A stretch of 64,000 nucleotides of DNA from Cycas panzhihuaensis (Eukaryota; Cycadophyta). Within the stretch, counting starts at the first letter, position 1, and each line of letters starts with the position of its first letter. A program made the translations under genes and the position numbers. The notes beneath the pieces are model-generated. The model saw nothing but the letters and a program-made list of their open reading frames with translations. It ran no database searches and was not told the origin of the DNA. The DNA is taken from positions 245,713,741 to 245,777,740 of the forward strand of contig CM041465.1 of NCBI GenBank assembly GCA_023213395.1, read 5' to 3'. Shown piece after piece: positions 32,027 through 45,138 of the stretch.

Positions 32027-34801
32027 CCAAACAAAAAGACAAGAACTCGGGCCTATGAGTTACTAGTTAAAATTGGTCACTGCTTGGGAGATGCCGAAAA
32101 TGGAGGTTCAGTGGAGAATTTGCGTCAGTTTTTTAACATGGTAAGGAATGGGCTGTTTTATGTATGGTAAACTCTGCATTGTGGCCAGGATATGTTGTAT
32201 ACTTTTCGAGAAGCAGGATTTTGAATAGAGTTATAAATTCAATGATGTTGATAAGGCTCTATGTTGCTATATACTGTTAAACATATATGACAAGTGTATT
32301 GTTGATATTACAAGATGCTTTTTAGTCTAGAAGATTGAGGTGGTTCAAAATTCATATATATTAGGCCTCTGAGGTCTCGTGCTTTAATTTACTCTAATGT
32401 TATTGGCAACTTCATCTTTTAGGAGTTCATGCCAATGTTTTAGAAGCAGATCTGCTCTTAATATGTTATTCATATTCTTATGTTCTATGAAAGCCACTTA
32501 TGTTTGGACCTGCTACGCTCTGTTTTCCGTATCCAGTTTGCTTAATGGATGGTTTTGTTTCTCTTGGGTTTCCATGTGTTTGACAACTCTATTTCTGGGT
32601 TGCAGATACCGAAGTCCAAACATTTGCCACTAGGTTAACATCTTATTCATGTTATGGGTTTCTTATCAGAATGGACCTGTTATGACTGTTGTGACAAGTT
32701 TACCAAGGATGCCTTTCCTACTAATTGTTTATCATATCTGAATTCCTGAATAAATTTCAGCCTTTTATTCTCCTTTTGGGTGCAGGTTGTTGGGTGTCTT
32801 GGGGGTAGCACACCCCACATGATAAGTGCAGCAGTCTCAGGTCTAGCAAGACTGATTTATGAGTTCTCTGATCTCTGCTTGATGGTATCAAACTTGCTTC
32901 CATCTGCATTTATGCTGCTTCAAAGTAATAACAGAGAAGTTATCAAAGTAAGTGGCTCTCCTTTTGCCCATATGCTAATGCAATGAAATGCCAAGAAGTT
33001 CCTGTGCGTACTTATGCTGCACATTATATTTCTGTGCACATTTATAAATTCATTTGGGTGATTGTCAGGCAACCTTGGGACTGATGAAAGTAGTGGCAGC
33101 CAGGCATCAAGCAGAGGATCTGCAACAGCATTTAAAGAGTATGGTAGAGGGGTTATTACGTTGGTCGGGTGACAGGAAAAACCACTTCAAAGCAAAGGTT
33201 TCCAGAATTTGATGGAGTTTCTGTTGCTGTGATATTTCTCTCTTTGTAGGTTCTGATATCAAACCAAGGTTAGTTCCTATAATTACAAACTGAATTAATC
33301 ACAGGTTCGGTTGCTGCTTGAAATGCTGGTACGGAAATGTGGTCTAGATGCTGTTAAGGTTGTGATGCCAGAGCACCACATGAAACTCCTCACAAATATA
33401 AGAAAAGTGGGTTCTCTGGTGTTCATCTATCTTTTCCTGGTTAATATTCATTGTCATGCAAATTTTGAATTTTCAATTTCTCAACTATTGTGGTTGTGAA
33501 TTTGGATTCAGACTAAGGAACGGAAGGAAAAGAAAAAGAATACTTTACCTCAAGACAGATTAGGGGAAACCAAGTCTTCACATTCATGTGCAACCACAGC
33601 CAGGTATACATCTTTCTGAACATAGTGAGTGCTTTAAAAGTGGTGGGCATTATGCAATTTATGGGGTCTCAATAGTTGTCTTGTTAATTGACTTTGTGGC
33701 AATTACATTATGATGTGATTAATTTCAGTTCTATCGTGAAGTGCATCTATGCTGAGTTATTCCTTTTCAGGCAAAGCGAATGGAGGCACACAAATATATT
33801 TTCTGATTTTGGAGATGAGGATGACAACGACACTGATGAATACATGGATGGGAAAAGTACTGGTTTTGGGAGTAAGATTTCAGCGGCAAAGTCAAAATCT
33901 TCTACTGTACGGTCAGTACTTGACGCTTTATTAATGGTTTGCAAGAATATGCACCTGCTGATGCATAAGCAATCCATTTTAGGGCTTCCACTGCATGTGC
34001 TGTGGATGCTAACAATTATTGATTCTCTGCAGGGGTTCTTTTTATGTTGTTTCTGTTCTTTGAATATTCTTTGATATTTAAAGAAGACAAGCTTGCAAAA
34101 TGAAAATATTATCCTGTTTTCAGTGTTGGAATGTGCTGCGGCTCTAATTTTGTTTATTCTTATCATATGTGAAAATTCAATTTTGTAGATCGCAAAAACT
34201 GCGGAAATCAAACAAGAGGCTTCCTGAAGACGACTCGGCCCTTTTAGGAAGTGAACCACTCGACTTGTTGGATAAACACAGGACTAGAGCTGTGCTGAAA
34301 GCACAAATGCCTAAAGACCAAAGATCTGACAGTGATAATGAGCCAGAACTTGCTGCTGATGGGCGTCTACTGATAAATGAAGAAGTTGAGAGTCGCTCAC
34401 GCAAGAGGAGAGCAATGGACAATGAAACAGGGCAAAAGATAGATATTCAAAGTCAGCAGAGTAGGCAGTCAAAATCGCAAAGCATTGCTTTTCAAAAGCG
34501 ACGGAAGACCTCCGGCTCCGGATGGGCTTACACTGGTACTGAGTATGCTGGTAAGAAGGCAGGTGGTGATGTGAAGAGAGAAGGGAAACTTGAACCATAT
34601 GCATACTGGCCACTTGATCCCAAGATGCTGAACCGAAGAGAAGAAAAGAGAGCAGTTGCCAGGAAGGGGTTGGCAAGTGTGGCGAAGCTTACAAAACAGC
34701 TTCAAGGTAAAAGTGTGAGTAATGCGCTGTCAGTGAAAGCAGCAGCACGAAAAAGAAAGCAGAAACCCCATAAGGGAAAGAGCAATAGGAAGAGCAGGTG
34801 A
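32027..34801 (+). CDS. RRP12: RRP12-like ribosome-biogenesis protein, last seven coding exons
   Basis: Exons: 32027-32140, 32786-32947, 33069-33197, 33305-33406, 33512-33603, 33771-33911 and 34189-34801 (stop TGA). Every intron (645, 121, 107, 105, 167 and 277 bp) is GT-AG and the phases agree, giving 450 residues. The first four exons are HEAT-repeat-like helices of the RRP12 family: TRAYELLVKIGHCLGDAENG, STPHMISAAVSGLARLIYEF, SMVEGLLRW, LLEMLVRKCGLDAVKVVMP. The last three encode an acidic, then basic tail: IFSDFGDEDDNDTDEY, SEPLDLLDKHRTRAVL, RRKTSGSGWAYTGTEYAGKK, LEPYAYWPLDPKML and a Lys/Arg-rich end typical of nucleolar proteins. RRP12 acts in pre-rRNA processing and nuclear export of pre-ribosomes. 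Plant family members are about 1200-1300 residues, so roughly 800 residues are missing upstream. Either the remaining exons lie beyond a very long intron or this is a truncated copy. No stop or frameshift occurs in the part present. Confidence 0.9.
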
Positions 34802-36329
34802 TGGTCTGTTCGAGCTTGGTGCTAGAAGCTTTTGTTTTGTGAAAAACTTCTTTATGTATCAGGTGAGGGCATTAAAAGTCATTCCTTTTCGAAATTTAGG
34901 GGGTTTATGTATTTCAATGAATGTGGCGAAGGGTGGGATTTTGTAGGTTTATTGCATATAAGATGTGCCAAACAGATTCAGGTCATGCAGCGGTAGTGGT
35001 ACACAGGAAATTGCATTGGTATGCCTCATACAAGGGGAGTTTTTTTTGTAATGTTAAAAAAGGTGATCTGTAAGGTCTTGGTATGAAGTGAAATGTACTG
35101 CAAGGAAATTTGACTGTTTCTAGATTTGTGCGTTCCATATGTTCCTTTTGGGGATGGCTCTTTTATAAATTGCTGCTTAGATATTTCTGGTTCTTAATTT
35201 TTTCATAAATAGGAATTGAATTGCAAACATGAATGCTTTCAAGAAAAGAGGGCAGTGATTTTATTATGTATAACTAATTAAATAGGTCATCATAAATGGA
35301 TTCTGATGATTGGACTAAAAGGAATAAATATCTGTAGAGTACTTGGAGGCATTGAACAACTCTCCTTGAAAGGAAGGCATTTGAGGAAGTTGTATAGAAT
35401 CCCATGGAAAGACCGAGGATTTGCCAGATTATTTTGAAGCTGTATACTGAGTAAAATATATGCATTTTTAATTCTTAAAATTTAGCTTTGAAGAGAGGAC
35501 GGAGTGAATACAGAAGTAAGGTCTACTATTGTGCTATTCACTCTCTCACATCTTGTAGCATTTGATTATTATTATGTATATGATATTTCTTGGTGAATTT
35601 TCTTATTCTATTGAAGCATATGCCCATTATCTCCCTCAAGTTGTGTTGTGAACTAGTATTTTGACTCTTCCTAATGTTTCATAGTACTTTTGGAAGAAAG
35701 GCACATGAATTGAATGGGTAAATTATAAGAATACCCTTTTGGTTTTGTTAACTGTTTTGGTTAATTCCAACAGCGAAATAAATATCAATTGACATTGAAT
35801 GATTCAATGTGAAAGCCTAATATATGATGCAGGTTGTTTTTTTGTTCATTCCATTTATACGTTCTTACAAATGAGATATGTGGAGTCACCCAAAAGCGAA
35901 AACTGCCATTATTGAAAATTTCCTTCCAAAGTCCACATGCAACTAGATGGTTAAATAGTTGTGTGCTTATCCAGGCAAGTTCTAGTATAACACATTGTAC
36001 ACATTGTTTTGGGCCCTAGGATTGTCTATGCCAACTTCTTGATGGGTAACTATAAAAAAGCATGCATGTTGTGACCTCTGGGTTGTGGTCACATGGTGGC
36101 AAGAAACTTGCGGGCCAACCTTGACAACTTTTCTGCTCAATTCAAAAACCTTGACCTTCTCTGCTTTGTTTGCCTTTAGGATTGGTGTCTACTATGGTGC
36201 TGGCATGCACTTTAGTGGAACTTGATTGTTTTTGATGTCGACATGCAAATTTGTTGATATGGATCATTTTGACATGTATTTATGTAGAAATGAAATACTA
36301 ATTTTAATTTTTATGAAGTTCTATTGTAT
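34802..36329 (+). other. RRP12 3' untranslated region and downstream flank
   Basis: The first 400 bases or so are probably 3' UTR. No clear polyadenylation site could be chosen. The rest is AT-rich with no recognised gene or repeat up to the LTR element at 36335. Confidence 0.5.
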
Positions 36330-36334
36330 ATATG

Positions 36335-36819
36335 TGTAGTGAGCCAAAAACAATATAGTAGAAAGAAGCTCTATTTCCAACAATGAAATTATATTCAAAG
36401 CAGATCATAGAACTTCACAACAGTAGATCTCATACTTTTACAACAGTAATAAAATTTCATAAATAACATTCAATAAAGATAATAATAGTGTAAATAAATG
36501 ATATGTGGTGATATCAACAGAACAACAGCACTTGATACAAACTATCCAACAGCTTGACGAATCCTCTTCGAGGTGATAGTGACTTTCTAAATAGGCACAA
36601 GACCCTAATGGCATGGGGCCATTATCCCTTCATAGCAGAAATTCTCCAAGATGATTTTCAAATGAAGGTTGTTTTTTTATTTATAGCCAATTTTATAATT
36701 TTTCCTCAAAAAAATTGACTTCATAATACAATAATTTAAATGATTGTTCTTTTAATTCTTTTAAAATCGATTTCACCACAATAAATTCTTTATATAAAAA
36801 TGAATTCTTTTAAGCTACA
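36335..36819 (-). repeat. 3' LTR of the 36335-40180 element
   Basis: It aligns along its whole length with 39675-40180, differing by substitutions and small indels, including a 20-base block (about 39786-39805) present only in the other copy. The divergence suggests an old insertion. Confidence 0.9.
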
Positions 36820-39674
36820 ATACCCTTCCCGTTAAAATAATGCTTTGCTTTGAAGTATTTAGAATTTACTTGTAACTCGATTTGATCTTTTAACCACCAG
36901 CTGGTAGATCTTGTATGTCATAAAAATCTGATTTGGTCTTCTGTTTTTCATGGAATATTGCTAGCAACCGTCTTGAATTTTTTGAAGTTTATTTCTAGGA
37001 CTAGATACATGCTGTGTCTTGTTCAGAATCAGAAGGATCTTAGGACCAGTGAGGTTATCTCAAATGTCTTGTATTGGTCTTGTCTTGCATTTGCACATTT
37101 TGTTGTTCGATGAGATAGATTTTGGGAGAAGACAAAAGCTTTGGGAAAATAATTGGTCGTAAGGGTCATGGATTGATGATTGATTGTTGCGAAAAAGAAA
37201 AGAAAAAATAGAATTGTGAACTGAGATAAAGCATAGTTTTGAAGGTATAGGAAGAAGGGATAAATTTTGTAATTTACCTTGGATGGAGATGCGAATTTGT
37301 ATAGATTCTGTTAGGTTATAACATCTTTTGGGAAAGGGAAATGGATGGGGAATTAGTGATAGACATTTTTTATGAAAAAAAGACTTTAATGAATTTTTAG
37401 GGATGGTTTTCAGATAAGAGACAAGTTTTAATAGAAAAAAATAGTATTGATAATATGAAATTGAAGGGGTTTGGCAAACGTAAGATTGAATTTTGTAGGG
37501 GGTATTATTAAGTGATAGAATTTGACGAGCGGTTTGGAGTTGAGGAATATCCTATTGAGGATGATCTATATGGGATGGAGGAGTAGGTAAGTAAAGAGAT
37601 GAACTAGGATTATAGAGAGAAATTAGGATTTGACCTATGAAAAAACTAAAATTAAGGGAATTAAGATCATGGCTAACTATGGCTTGAGGATAAGATGGCT
37701 TTTAGACTATCATTGAACTAGGGAAAGAAAGAGGACGTATAAAACAACCAAACAAAATGTGTATGTGCATTACAGGATCAATGAGTATCTTGTATGAAAT
37801 TTGTTGAGATTCTCCTTCAAGGTTTATTTGTTCTTCATTGTCTTCATTCTACCCTTACGAAATTTCACTTTGTATTTTTTCTTCGATATTGTCTTGAGAC
37901 TCTTCTGTTACCTATGCCTGCTTCAAGTCTTCTATGTAGTCAAGTTGTTCCCTTTGTGGCTCTTGTTTTAACTATTGCAAAATTTTTGCTTCTTTTCTTT
38001 CTTCTCCTACTTTTGCCCCTTCATCTGGTTTCTTTGATGCTTTGGTACCCTCACCTTGCTCGTGGGTCTGAAGATCTTTTTGTTGTTGTCCAAATGTTTT
38101 GATAAATGCGCATTGAAACCAGAACCAATATGTGTATCTTGTTGATTGGTTGGACCAATTATTGAACCAATTAGAAGTTTTTTCTCCTAAGAATAATTTT
38201 AAATCTGCCTAATAATCATTAATTTTTTTACTTCCTATGAATTAATTCTGATCTTCAACCTAGTCTATCCATCCTCTTGCATCAATGCCTTCTTTGGGTT
38301 CAAAAAGGTCAAACATCTTTTTCAGTATGAAAATATTGCTCTCAACTGTGTCTTTGTCAATAATAGTTGTTTTCAAAGATAAAAATCGCTATTCTCTGTT
38401 AATCAAAACTATTACATATGACCACTCGTTATGTACGTCTCTGAACCATAAATCTAATGATTCAGATGACATTACAATCTGGCATCTGTAGCAAGAGATA
38501 TGAACAAAATCAATTAAATACCCAGTTTGGAAAATAAAATTGAAAAAAAAAAAAATTCTTTTATTAACCCCTTTTTGTCGGTTTAACCCTTGGTCATATT
38601 GTATCACCATATGTCCATTTGTTATCGGAGAAAAGGCGAACTTCAACATATATCAAATTTCATAAAATTAACAACAAATTAAAGGAAAATTTAGGAAAAT
38701 ATATTAGCACCTAGACTTTATATCTGCGCCTCATTTCTATATGCTTGATTATCGCATGTAATGTTGATTATTGTCTATAATGCCTTTGATATCTTTCCTT
38801 CCGCTGCATTCTACGTGTGTATAACGCAATGCTCTTGTGAAATGGTCTGTTGGCTCTTGCACCTAAGCGATTTCTCAGTGGCTTCAACTTCGTGACCTAG
38901 CTATGTTCCTATGGAAACAAGTTTTGGTATAACACCCTCATACCCTGCTTTGCTCCACTTTACCTTGCATGCCTGTTGGTTTTTTCTTTCGTCTGTTCAA
39001 TTAGGGAATCAAACCAAGGATGGCTCGTGGTAGGTTTCTTTTACGTCTATAGGGATTTGATCGAGTGGCATTATGAACAGGTATTCATCCTTTTCAGAAC
39101 ATTCAAGGAACCCTAAATAAATACCAACTAAGAAGCTACGAGAACCCAAAGACCCAGGATATTATGTCCTAGCTTTCCATATTCTAGTTGAATTCAACAT
39201 AATGTACATAATTTTCATGTGCACCGATCTTATATGATTCCCTCTCGCACACCTGCTGCTTCATCGTCTTCTACACTCTACCCAGTTTTGCTCTGTTTGT
39301 AGGTCGTTTGAGGATGGACAGATCGTTATAGACATAGGGACGTCTTCTACACAATCTTCTAATCTGTAAAATATCTATGGCCATTCATGATATTTTAGAT
39401 TAGGTTCTTAATAGTGTAATTGATCGCAGAAGCAGAACGATGGCCCCAGATTTGCTTGTAGCTACATGACAAAGTCCCCATCGAACAACCACTCTGACGT
39501 TTAGGGTTTTTGGTCCAGCGTCCAACACTTCGTTTTTTTATAATTTCTGGAAGATTGATAAATAGTTCTCTGAGATTAATTGGTGGCAGGGCAACAATGA
39601 ATGAGGTTTTGATTTTCTATTTTCTTTGGCACAATTTCAACTCAACCCTTTGATAACAAGGCTCTGATACCAGT

Positions 39675-40180
39675 TGTAGTGAGCCAAAAACAATACAACA
39701 GGCAAAAATTCTATTTCGAACAATGAAATTATATTCAAAGCAGATCATAGCACTTCATAGCAGTAGATCTCATACCTTTACAACAGTTATGATATAATTG
39801 TAGTAATAAAACCTCATAAATAATATTCAACAAAGATAATAATAACGTAAATAAATAATATATGATGATATCAATAGAACAATAGCACTTGATACAAAAT
39901 ATTCAATAGCTTGGCGAACCCTATTCAATGCGAGAGCGCCCTTCCAAATAGGCACAAGGCCCTAATCGCACGAGGCCATTATTCCTTCACAGTAAAAATT
40001 CTCCAAGATGATTTTCAAATGAAGGTGGCTTCTTTATTTATAGCCAACTTTATAATTTTCCCTCTAAAAGGCCGACTTCATAATAAAATAATTTAAATAA
40101 TTCCTCTTTTAATTCTTGCAAAATCAACTTCACCATAATAAATTCTTTATATAAAAGCAGCTTCTTTTAAAAATACTACA
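39675..40180 (-). repeat. 5' LTR of the 36335-40180 element
   Basis: It lies next to the primer-binding site (39661-39672) and carries the same terminal TGTAG...CTACA as its partner. The target duplication ATATG follows immediately. Confidence 0.9.
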
Positions 40181-40185
40181 ATATG

Positions 40186-43100
40186 CTTATGCATGTGTTA
40201 GTTTCAATAGATTACATACATGCAAAATGTGCCCCAGTCATATGATTAAACTTGTTAATTGAATGTTCTAGTATTTCAGTGGTCCCAAATTATAGCCATA
40301 TGTTGTAAAGGGCAAAATCCATATATGTGAGTTTTGGAATTAAGAAAAAATATAGTTCATTATTGGCTAGGTAAAGGAATAATTATAGGTTAATATGTCA
40401 AAGTAGTAATACAATGTTAGTTAACTGAGTAGTTAAAATTGAGTCACCATTGGGTGCTTGCAATAGTTGATCTGTTGAGGAAACTAGGTTATAATAACCA
40501 AAAATCACCATCAAGATTTAAAGTTTTTTTGTAACTAGTTATAGGAATTGAAATTGAAATTTAACATGCAAGTTCTTAAACTAGAGATAATTCAATAAAT
40601 AAGTCAGAAAGCTAAAGCATTATATATACACCAAATGTAACGTGGTAAAACCCTACTAGTGTGCTAGGAAAATATCTACACAAGAAAGGTATCGATTTTT
40701 ATTATCAAAAAATGGAGAAATGTACATAATCTGCAGTAGAATGCTCACAATAATAACATCCGTTCCTCACAGTGCATCCAATACATCGAATACCATCAAC
40801 ATAATAAAAAAACACCATAAATTGGATTATGTGAGAGTCATACAAGGTACAAATTTCAACCATAGAATTTGGGGTATTTTAAATGAACGACCCTAATTTT
40901 CTTTACAATTTAGTATGTTTTACAGTCCTAGCTTTTTGGGTCAGGGGTTACTGCCTCTGAACCCTATCTTTGTCGGCGGGTTCTAGCACCCCTCGTACCC
41001 CCCGATCAAGGGGGACTCTGCCTCCCTTGGATCCCTCTCACAAAAGTTTGAAGGAGAACCACGTTGTGAATATATCAACATTTTTGCCTCCAAAACATAG
41101 TTGTCACATTATCTAACATGATCAACTATGTATTCTATAAATAGAGTGATCTGCGTGGTATTAGGGTTCTTCATTAATTGCTTTTGATGTCTGTGAATAT
41201 ATAACATTTTTGAAAGTAACTAAGTACTGACATTAACATCAGTTCATTAGTTGGTAATGTTTCATTTGGTAAGGTGAACATTATATTCTTATGGATTATT
41301 GAATGTTTTTGGTGTTTGGTAACTTGTGGATAATGAAATTGTATTGTTTGTAGTGTATGAAATGGCTAAAATGAACTTGATTTGGTGCCATTGCCTTTAG
41401 TTGAACCTCAAAGGGTTGCTTTTTGGTGGTCATACCATATGTGATGGGTGGATAACAAAAACAAAATCACAAGAAAAGGGAATTTTTTCTGAGCTGCGAC
41501 GGCGAAAGAAGATATTGGAGATGAAAGTGGCCTTTGGTTGGATCAGAGTGGTGAATTGCACCTGTTATGTGGCAAAGACATTTTGCAATTTCCCTTGGAG
41601 GTTCAATGAACTTTTAAGCATGAGATTCATGATGCTTTTTTCACAAGATTTTTTAGCATTTATTTTTGTAAATTGAGAATTGAGTTGAAAAATTAATTAC
41701 TAAGATTTAATAAAGATCTGATTTGGTCACAATCATACTGTAGTCTATTATTATTGTGAAATATTGATTCAATGTCATATGAATATTAATTAACAATGGG
41801 GAAATTTTAAGGGCTTTGTTGAAGATTAGATAATTGACATAGGTTGTTGGCTGCAAAGGATAAAAGACATTCACCAATAATCACTATATTTTCTTGGTAA
41901 GTAATTGCTTCAATGTAAATGTGTTTTGAAATTAATGGTCATGGTTTGTTGATTTATTTGCATTAAGAAACATTGTGAAAGATAAATATGATTTGTGTTT
42001 GGGGATTTGTACGAGAGCATTAGCAAGAGAGTATAAAAGATCGTTGTCTAGGATTGCTTTGACTTTGAAAATTGCAAATGGAGGGAACTTGAAGTCTCTG
42101 AGGCATTAACTCTCATATGATAGGATTTTATACTTGACTTACGAGTTCCAAAAGGAAATAGGGCAATTTGAAGAAAAGACGCCATGGAATTTTATTAATT
42201 TTTCATCTTTAATTAATGCAGACTTACAATCAACCTTAGTTTGCAAGCAGTGATTAATAGGGCAAATTAGACACCCATTAGGAGCCAATGTTTAGAAGAG
42301 TCATTATGCAATATGATGGAATGACAAATGGGCCTCAATACCCTTTTGTATGAGTTTGTCTAGAAATGTTGGAAGTTAATTGATGCCCAAGATCAATGGA
42401 ATAAATTTGTGGAAACTTTGAGAGGTTGAGTGATATTAGTCCCAAAATAATAAAACCAAATGGGTTGTGTTAAGAAGGGATTTTGTAAAGCTTTGGGATT
42501 TGAATAAAAAAAAGATAAAATTTAAAACGAGTTTGATATTTGTTGTTGAGATGCTTTTAATTGATTGCCATATAAGATTGATCAAGATAAGGAGGTCGGT
42601 TATTTGGTGAAGGGAATTTTAGCTCCCACTTTATTGGTGGTTCAACAAGGGAATCTATTAACATATGACGCTGCTATTGAGGTGGCATTAGAGTGTGAAG
42701 GATAAATAGGGGGCACTTATTTGAGTAATGGATTTGATCCCATTATTTATCAACTGACATAGATTTTGGAATGATTTAAAATGGACTTGGGAGTACAACA
42801 TAGTCAACATTAGGTATGTTGTAATACAAGTTTAGTATAGGAATATTGGGGAAATAAATGGCAATTGAATATTCGATCCTTATTCATCTTACCGACATCT
42901 TTTATATTACCAATCCACGGTTGGCGATGTAGCTAATTCACATAATAATGTAGGTTTTGATAATAAACATCAATAAATATCCGTTTGTCATATGCATGAG
43001 ATGTTTGGTCATTTTCATAGGGGTTAATCATCCAATTGACAATGTTATATTTGTAGGGCAAAGGCTCATAACATGATTGACTACCATATAATTTGTGGTT

Positions 43101-44756
43101 GAATTGACCTAAAGCTCACCAGCACATTATTGTTAAAAGTTTGTTAATCAAGTCTAATAGATGTTGGATTGTTTTAGGTATGGTATATTATGTCACACTT
43201 AAGGAAGTGTCTGCATAATATACTAGGGTGGTTTGTAATTTGTGTGGATTGAGTAATCATAAAATGATTCTGTTTTGTGTTGATGCAGAGGTTAAAAGGT
43301 AAGCATATCAAATCATTTGATGGTGGTGGTTGATCCAAAGTTTGACAAGATAATGACTGCGAATTGGGAGAGAAGGCAAGGTACTTAAGGTGGAAGGGAC
43401 AATGTGCGACGAAAAGTTAAAAGATCCTTTAATATGTTTAACAAGGAGGAGTTCTCCATCTAATCGTAATCATAAGATGAAAAACAATGCATTTCAACAA
43501 ACTCAATAAGAGATTAATTTTCAAAGCTTAGACAATAATGCTTGAAGAAAAACAAATTACCATGGCTCAAACAATTTGCAAACATATGGAGATTCATTGA
43601 TTATTCAATAGATTTTGTATCTATTGGGTAATATTTAGGTAGTTCATTTGATTAAAAGTGGCATAACTATAAATGTTGGTGGAATTAGATTGAAAGATGT
43701 GAAGTGGGTTATATAGTTGACTTATCGACAATAGCCAAGGGCATTCACTCTTTGGTTAACATTCAAATGAATGGAAAATTTACTCAAAAAGTAGTTGGAT
43801 TGGGGTCATTGGTGAACTTGATTGCATGGTGTTTGAAAAATGATTGGTTGATCCACTGTTAGAAAGCATTAGTAATAATTGAAGTGGTTGATTAAATCGT
43901 AGTAAAATCAACTGGAATTAATTGCGTTTTCTAGAGAAATGCGGTGATATGACAAACCATGTTGATTTGGAAACTAGTCGTGTTCTTGGAGATTAGATAC
44001 ATAGAAAATTTTCCTTGGTTGATCATGGGATACAACAATACACTGAGCATTGTGTTTGGATTAATATCATATGATTTTTTGATGAGATGACAAATAAGTG
44101 GTGGTATCCCTTGATTGTAGCTTGGAGATACCTGGATAAGTTGCATATTCTCTTTTGATTAAGAGAGTTGCATATTCAACAATACGAGGAAATTTATAGA
44201 TGTCTAGTTGTAACAAAGGATTTTTGTGAAACCAATAGTAGAAGGCTTATGAATTTCAACGGTACCTCTTTACTTCTAGACAACTTTGACGAGTTGAGTT
44301 ATGCTTAGCAAGATGGGATGTATGAAGAGCAATGTCAATGCTTCAATATACAAATCAATCAAATTCAACATATTCTTTTTTGTGCATTGATAATTGATTA
44401 TGAGGTGGAATTTGATGCATCAACAGATCTAGTGAAGGATTTAGAGAACCTATTGAGCTATCTTGCATAAATTCAAGTAGATAGAATGATGGCAACATGG
44501 GTGTAATCCTTGGTTGGTTTATATTTTAGCTAGAGGATATCCCATCACTATTCATGGTAGTTGTACCACAATGCCATAAAATGTTTTTGGAGAATATTTG
44601 ATTAGCAATATCATCTTCATGTGACACATAAGAAAGTATATGGGTTAAGATTGCTTGTATCACATTTTGCATATTTGTGTGGAAGCCTCATCAATTAAAG
44701 AAATTCCACAAGAGTGTTGCATTTGTTTCTTTCGATGTTGAATATTTTATCTTATG
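40186..44756. other. unassigned region between two LTR elements
   Basis: No coding domain could be assigned. Short open frames (41401-41676; 43931-44146 on the minus strand) match nothing I recognise. A GC-richer block at about 40940-41050 contains CCCCCCGATCAAGGGGG, an inverted repeat. From about 42000 to 44700 the sequence has the texture of a heavily mutated retroelement, but no diagnostic motif survives. Confidence 0.4.
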
Positions 44757-45138
44757 TATTATATAACCTCCCATGGCGAATAACATATAACAACTAATTG
44801 TGCAGTTAAGGTGGTACATGCTAATGTTTATTAATGGGTATGTATGGGCTGCATATCTTTACCAATGGGATTAAAGATCGTATAGTCCTCTAATAGGATG
44901 CTAAGGAATAACAACTACTTTTGTTTATTTAAGGTCATACATTTGTAAAGAAATCCCTTATGTCATAATCTCCTCTTGTAAGATTGTACTCATGTATAAT
45001 TTATCTTTTGGTGTCTTTTAATCTCTCTTATATCTTTTCATATTCTGAATGTAATCTAAACTGTTGCAGCAATAAAAGATCTATTTGTGCTCTCTTATTA
45101 CTTATTTAGAATAAAGATTACAAGTTGGGATCATAACA
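44757..45138 (+). repeat. 5' LTR of the chromovirus
   Basis: 382 bp, starting TATTATATAACCTCC (the expected TG has mutated to TA in both LTRs) and ending GGGATCATAACA. It aligns with 51072-51457. It is followed two bases later by the primer-binding site. Confidence 0.85.

Larger units (their letters stand above)
36335..40180 (-). mobile_element. complete LTR retrotransposon without recognisable pol, TSD ATATG
   Basis: Two direct LTRs, 36335-36819 (485 bp) and 39675-40180 (506 bp), both run TGTAGTGAGCC...CTACA on the plus strand. The 5-bp duplication ATATG flanks them exactly (36330-36334 and 40181-40185). Orientation is minus: the primer-binding site TGGTATCAGAGC, complementary to initiator-Met tRNA, lies two bases inside the 39675 LTR (39672-39661), and a purine tract GGGAAGGGTAT (about 36831-36820) abuts the other. 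The 2.86-kb interior shows no RT, integrase or protease motif on either strand. A charged Lys/Glu-rich minus-strand stretch (about 38100-37900) could be a gag remnant. This fits a large non-autonomous (LARD-type) derivative. Confidence 0.9.

Noticed and set aside
33688-34074. A 128-codon frame spanning an RRP12 exon and its flanking introns
   Set aside because: Only 33771-33911 matches the protein family; the rest reads through intron sequence.
37794-38102. Hydrophobic 102-codon plus-strand frame that looks like a membrane protein
   Set aside because: The element is on the minus strand, where the same bases give a charged Lys/Glu-rich stretch. The Leu/Phe/Val content is an antisense effect.
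39661-39672. Possible tRNA gene signals (initiator-Met-like sequences here and at 11445, 27150, 27954, 45141, 61083)
   Set aside because: Only the 12-15 bases complementary to the tRNA 3' end are present, each next to an LTR. They are primer-binding sites, not tRNA genes.
41401-41676. 91-codon frame in the unassigned region
   Set aside because: No motif or conserved pattern is recognised and it sits in decayed repeat sequence.
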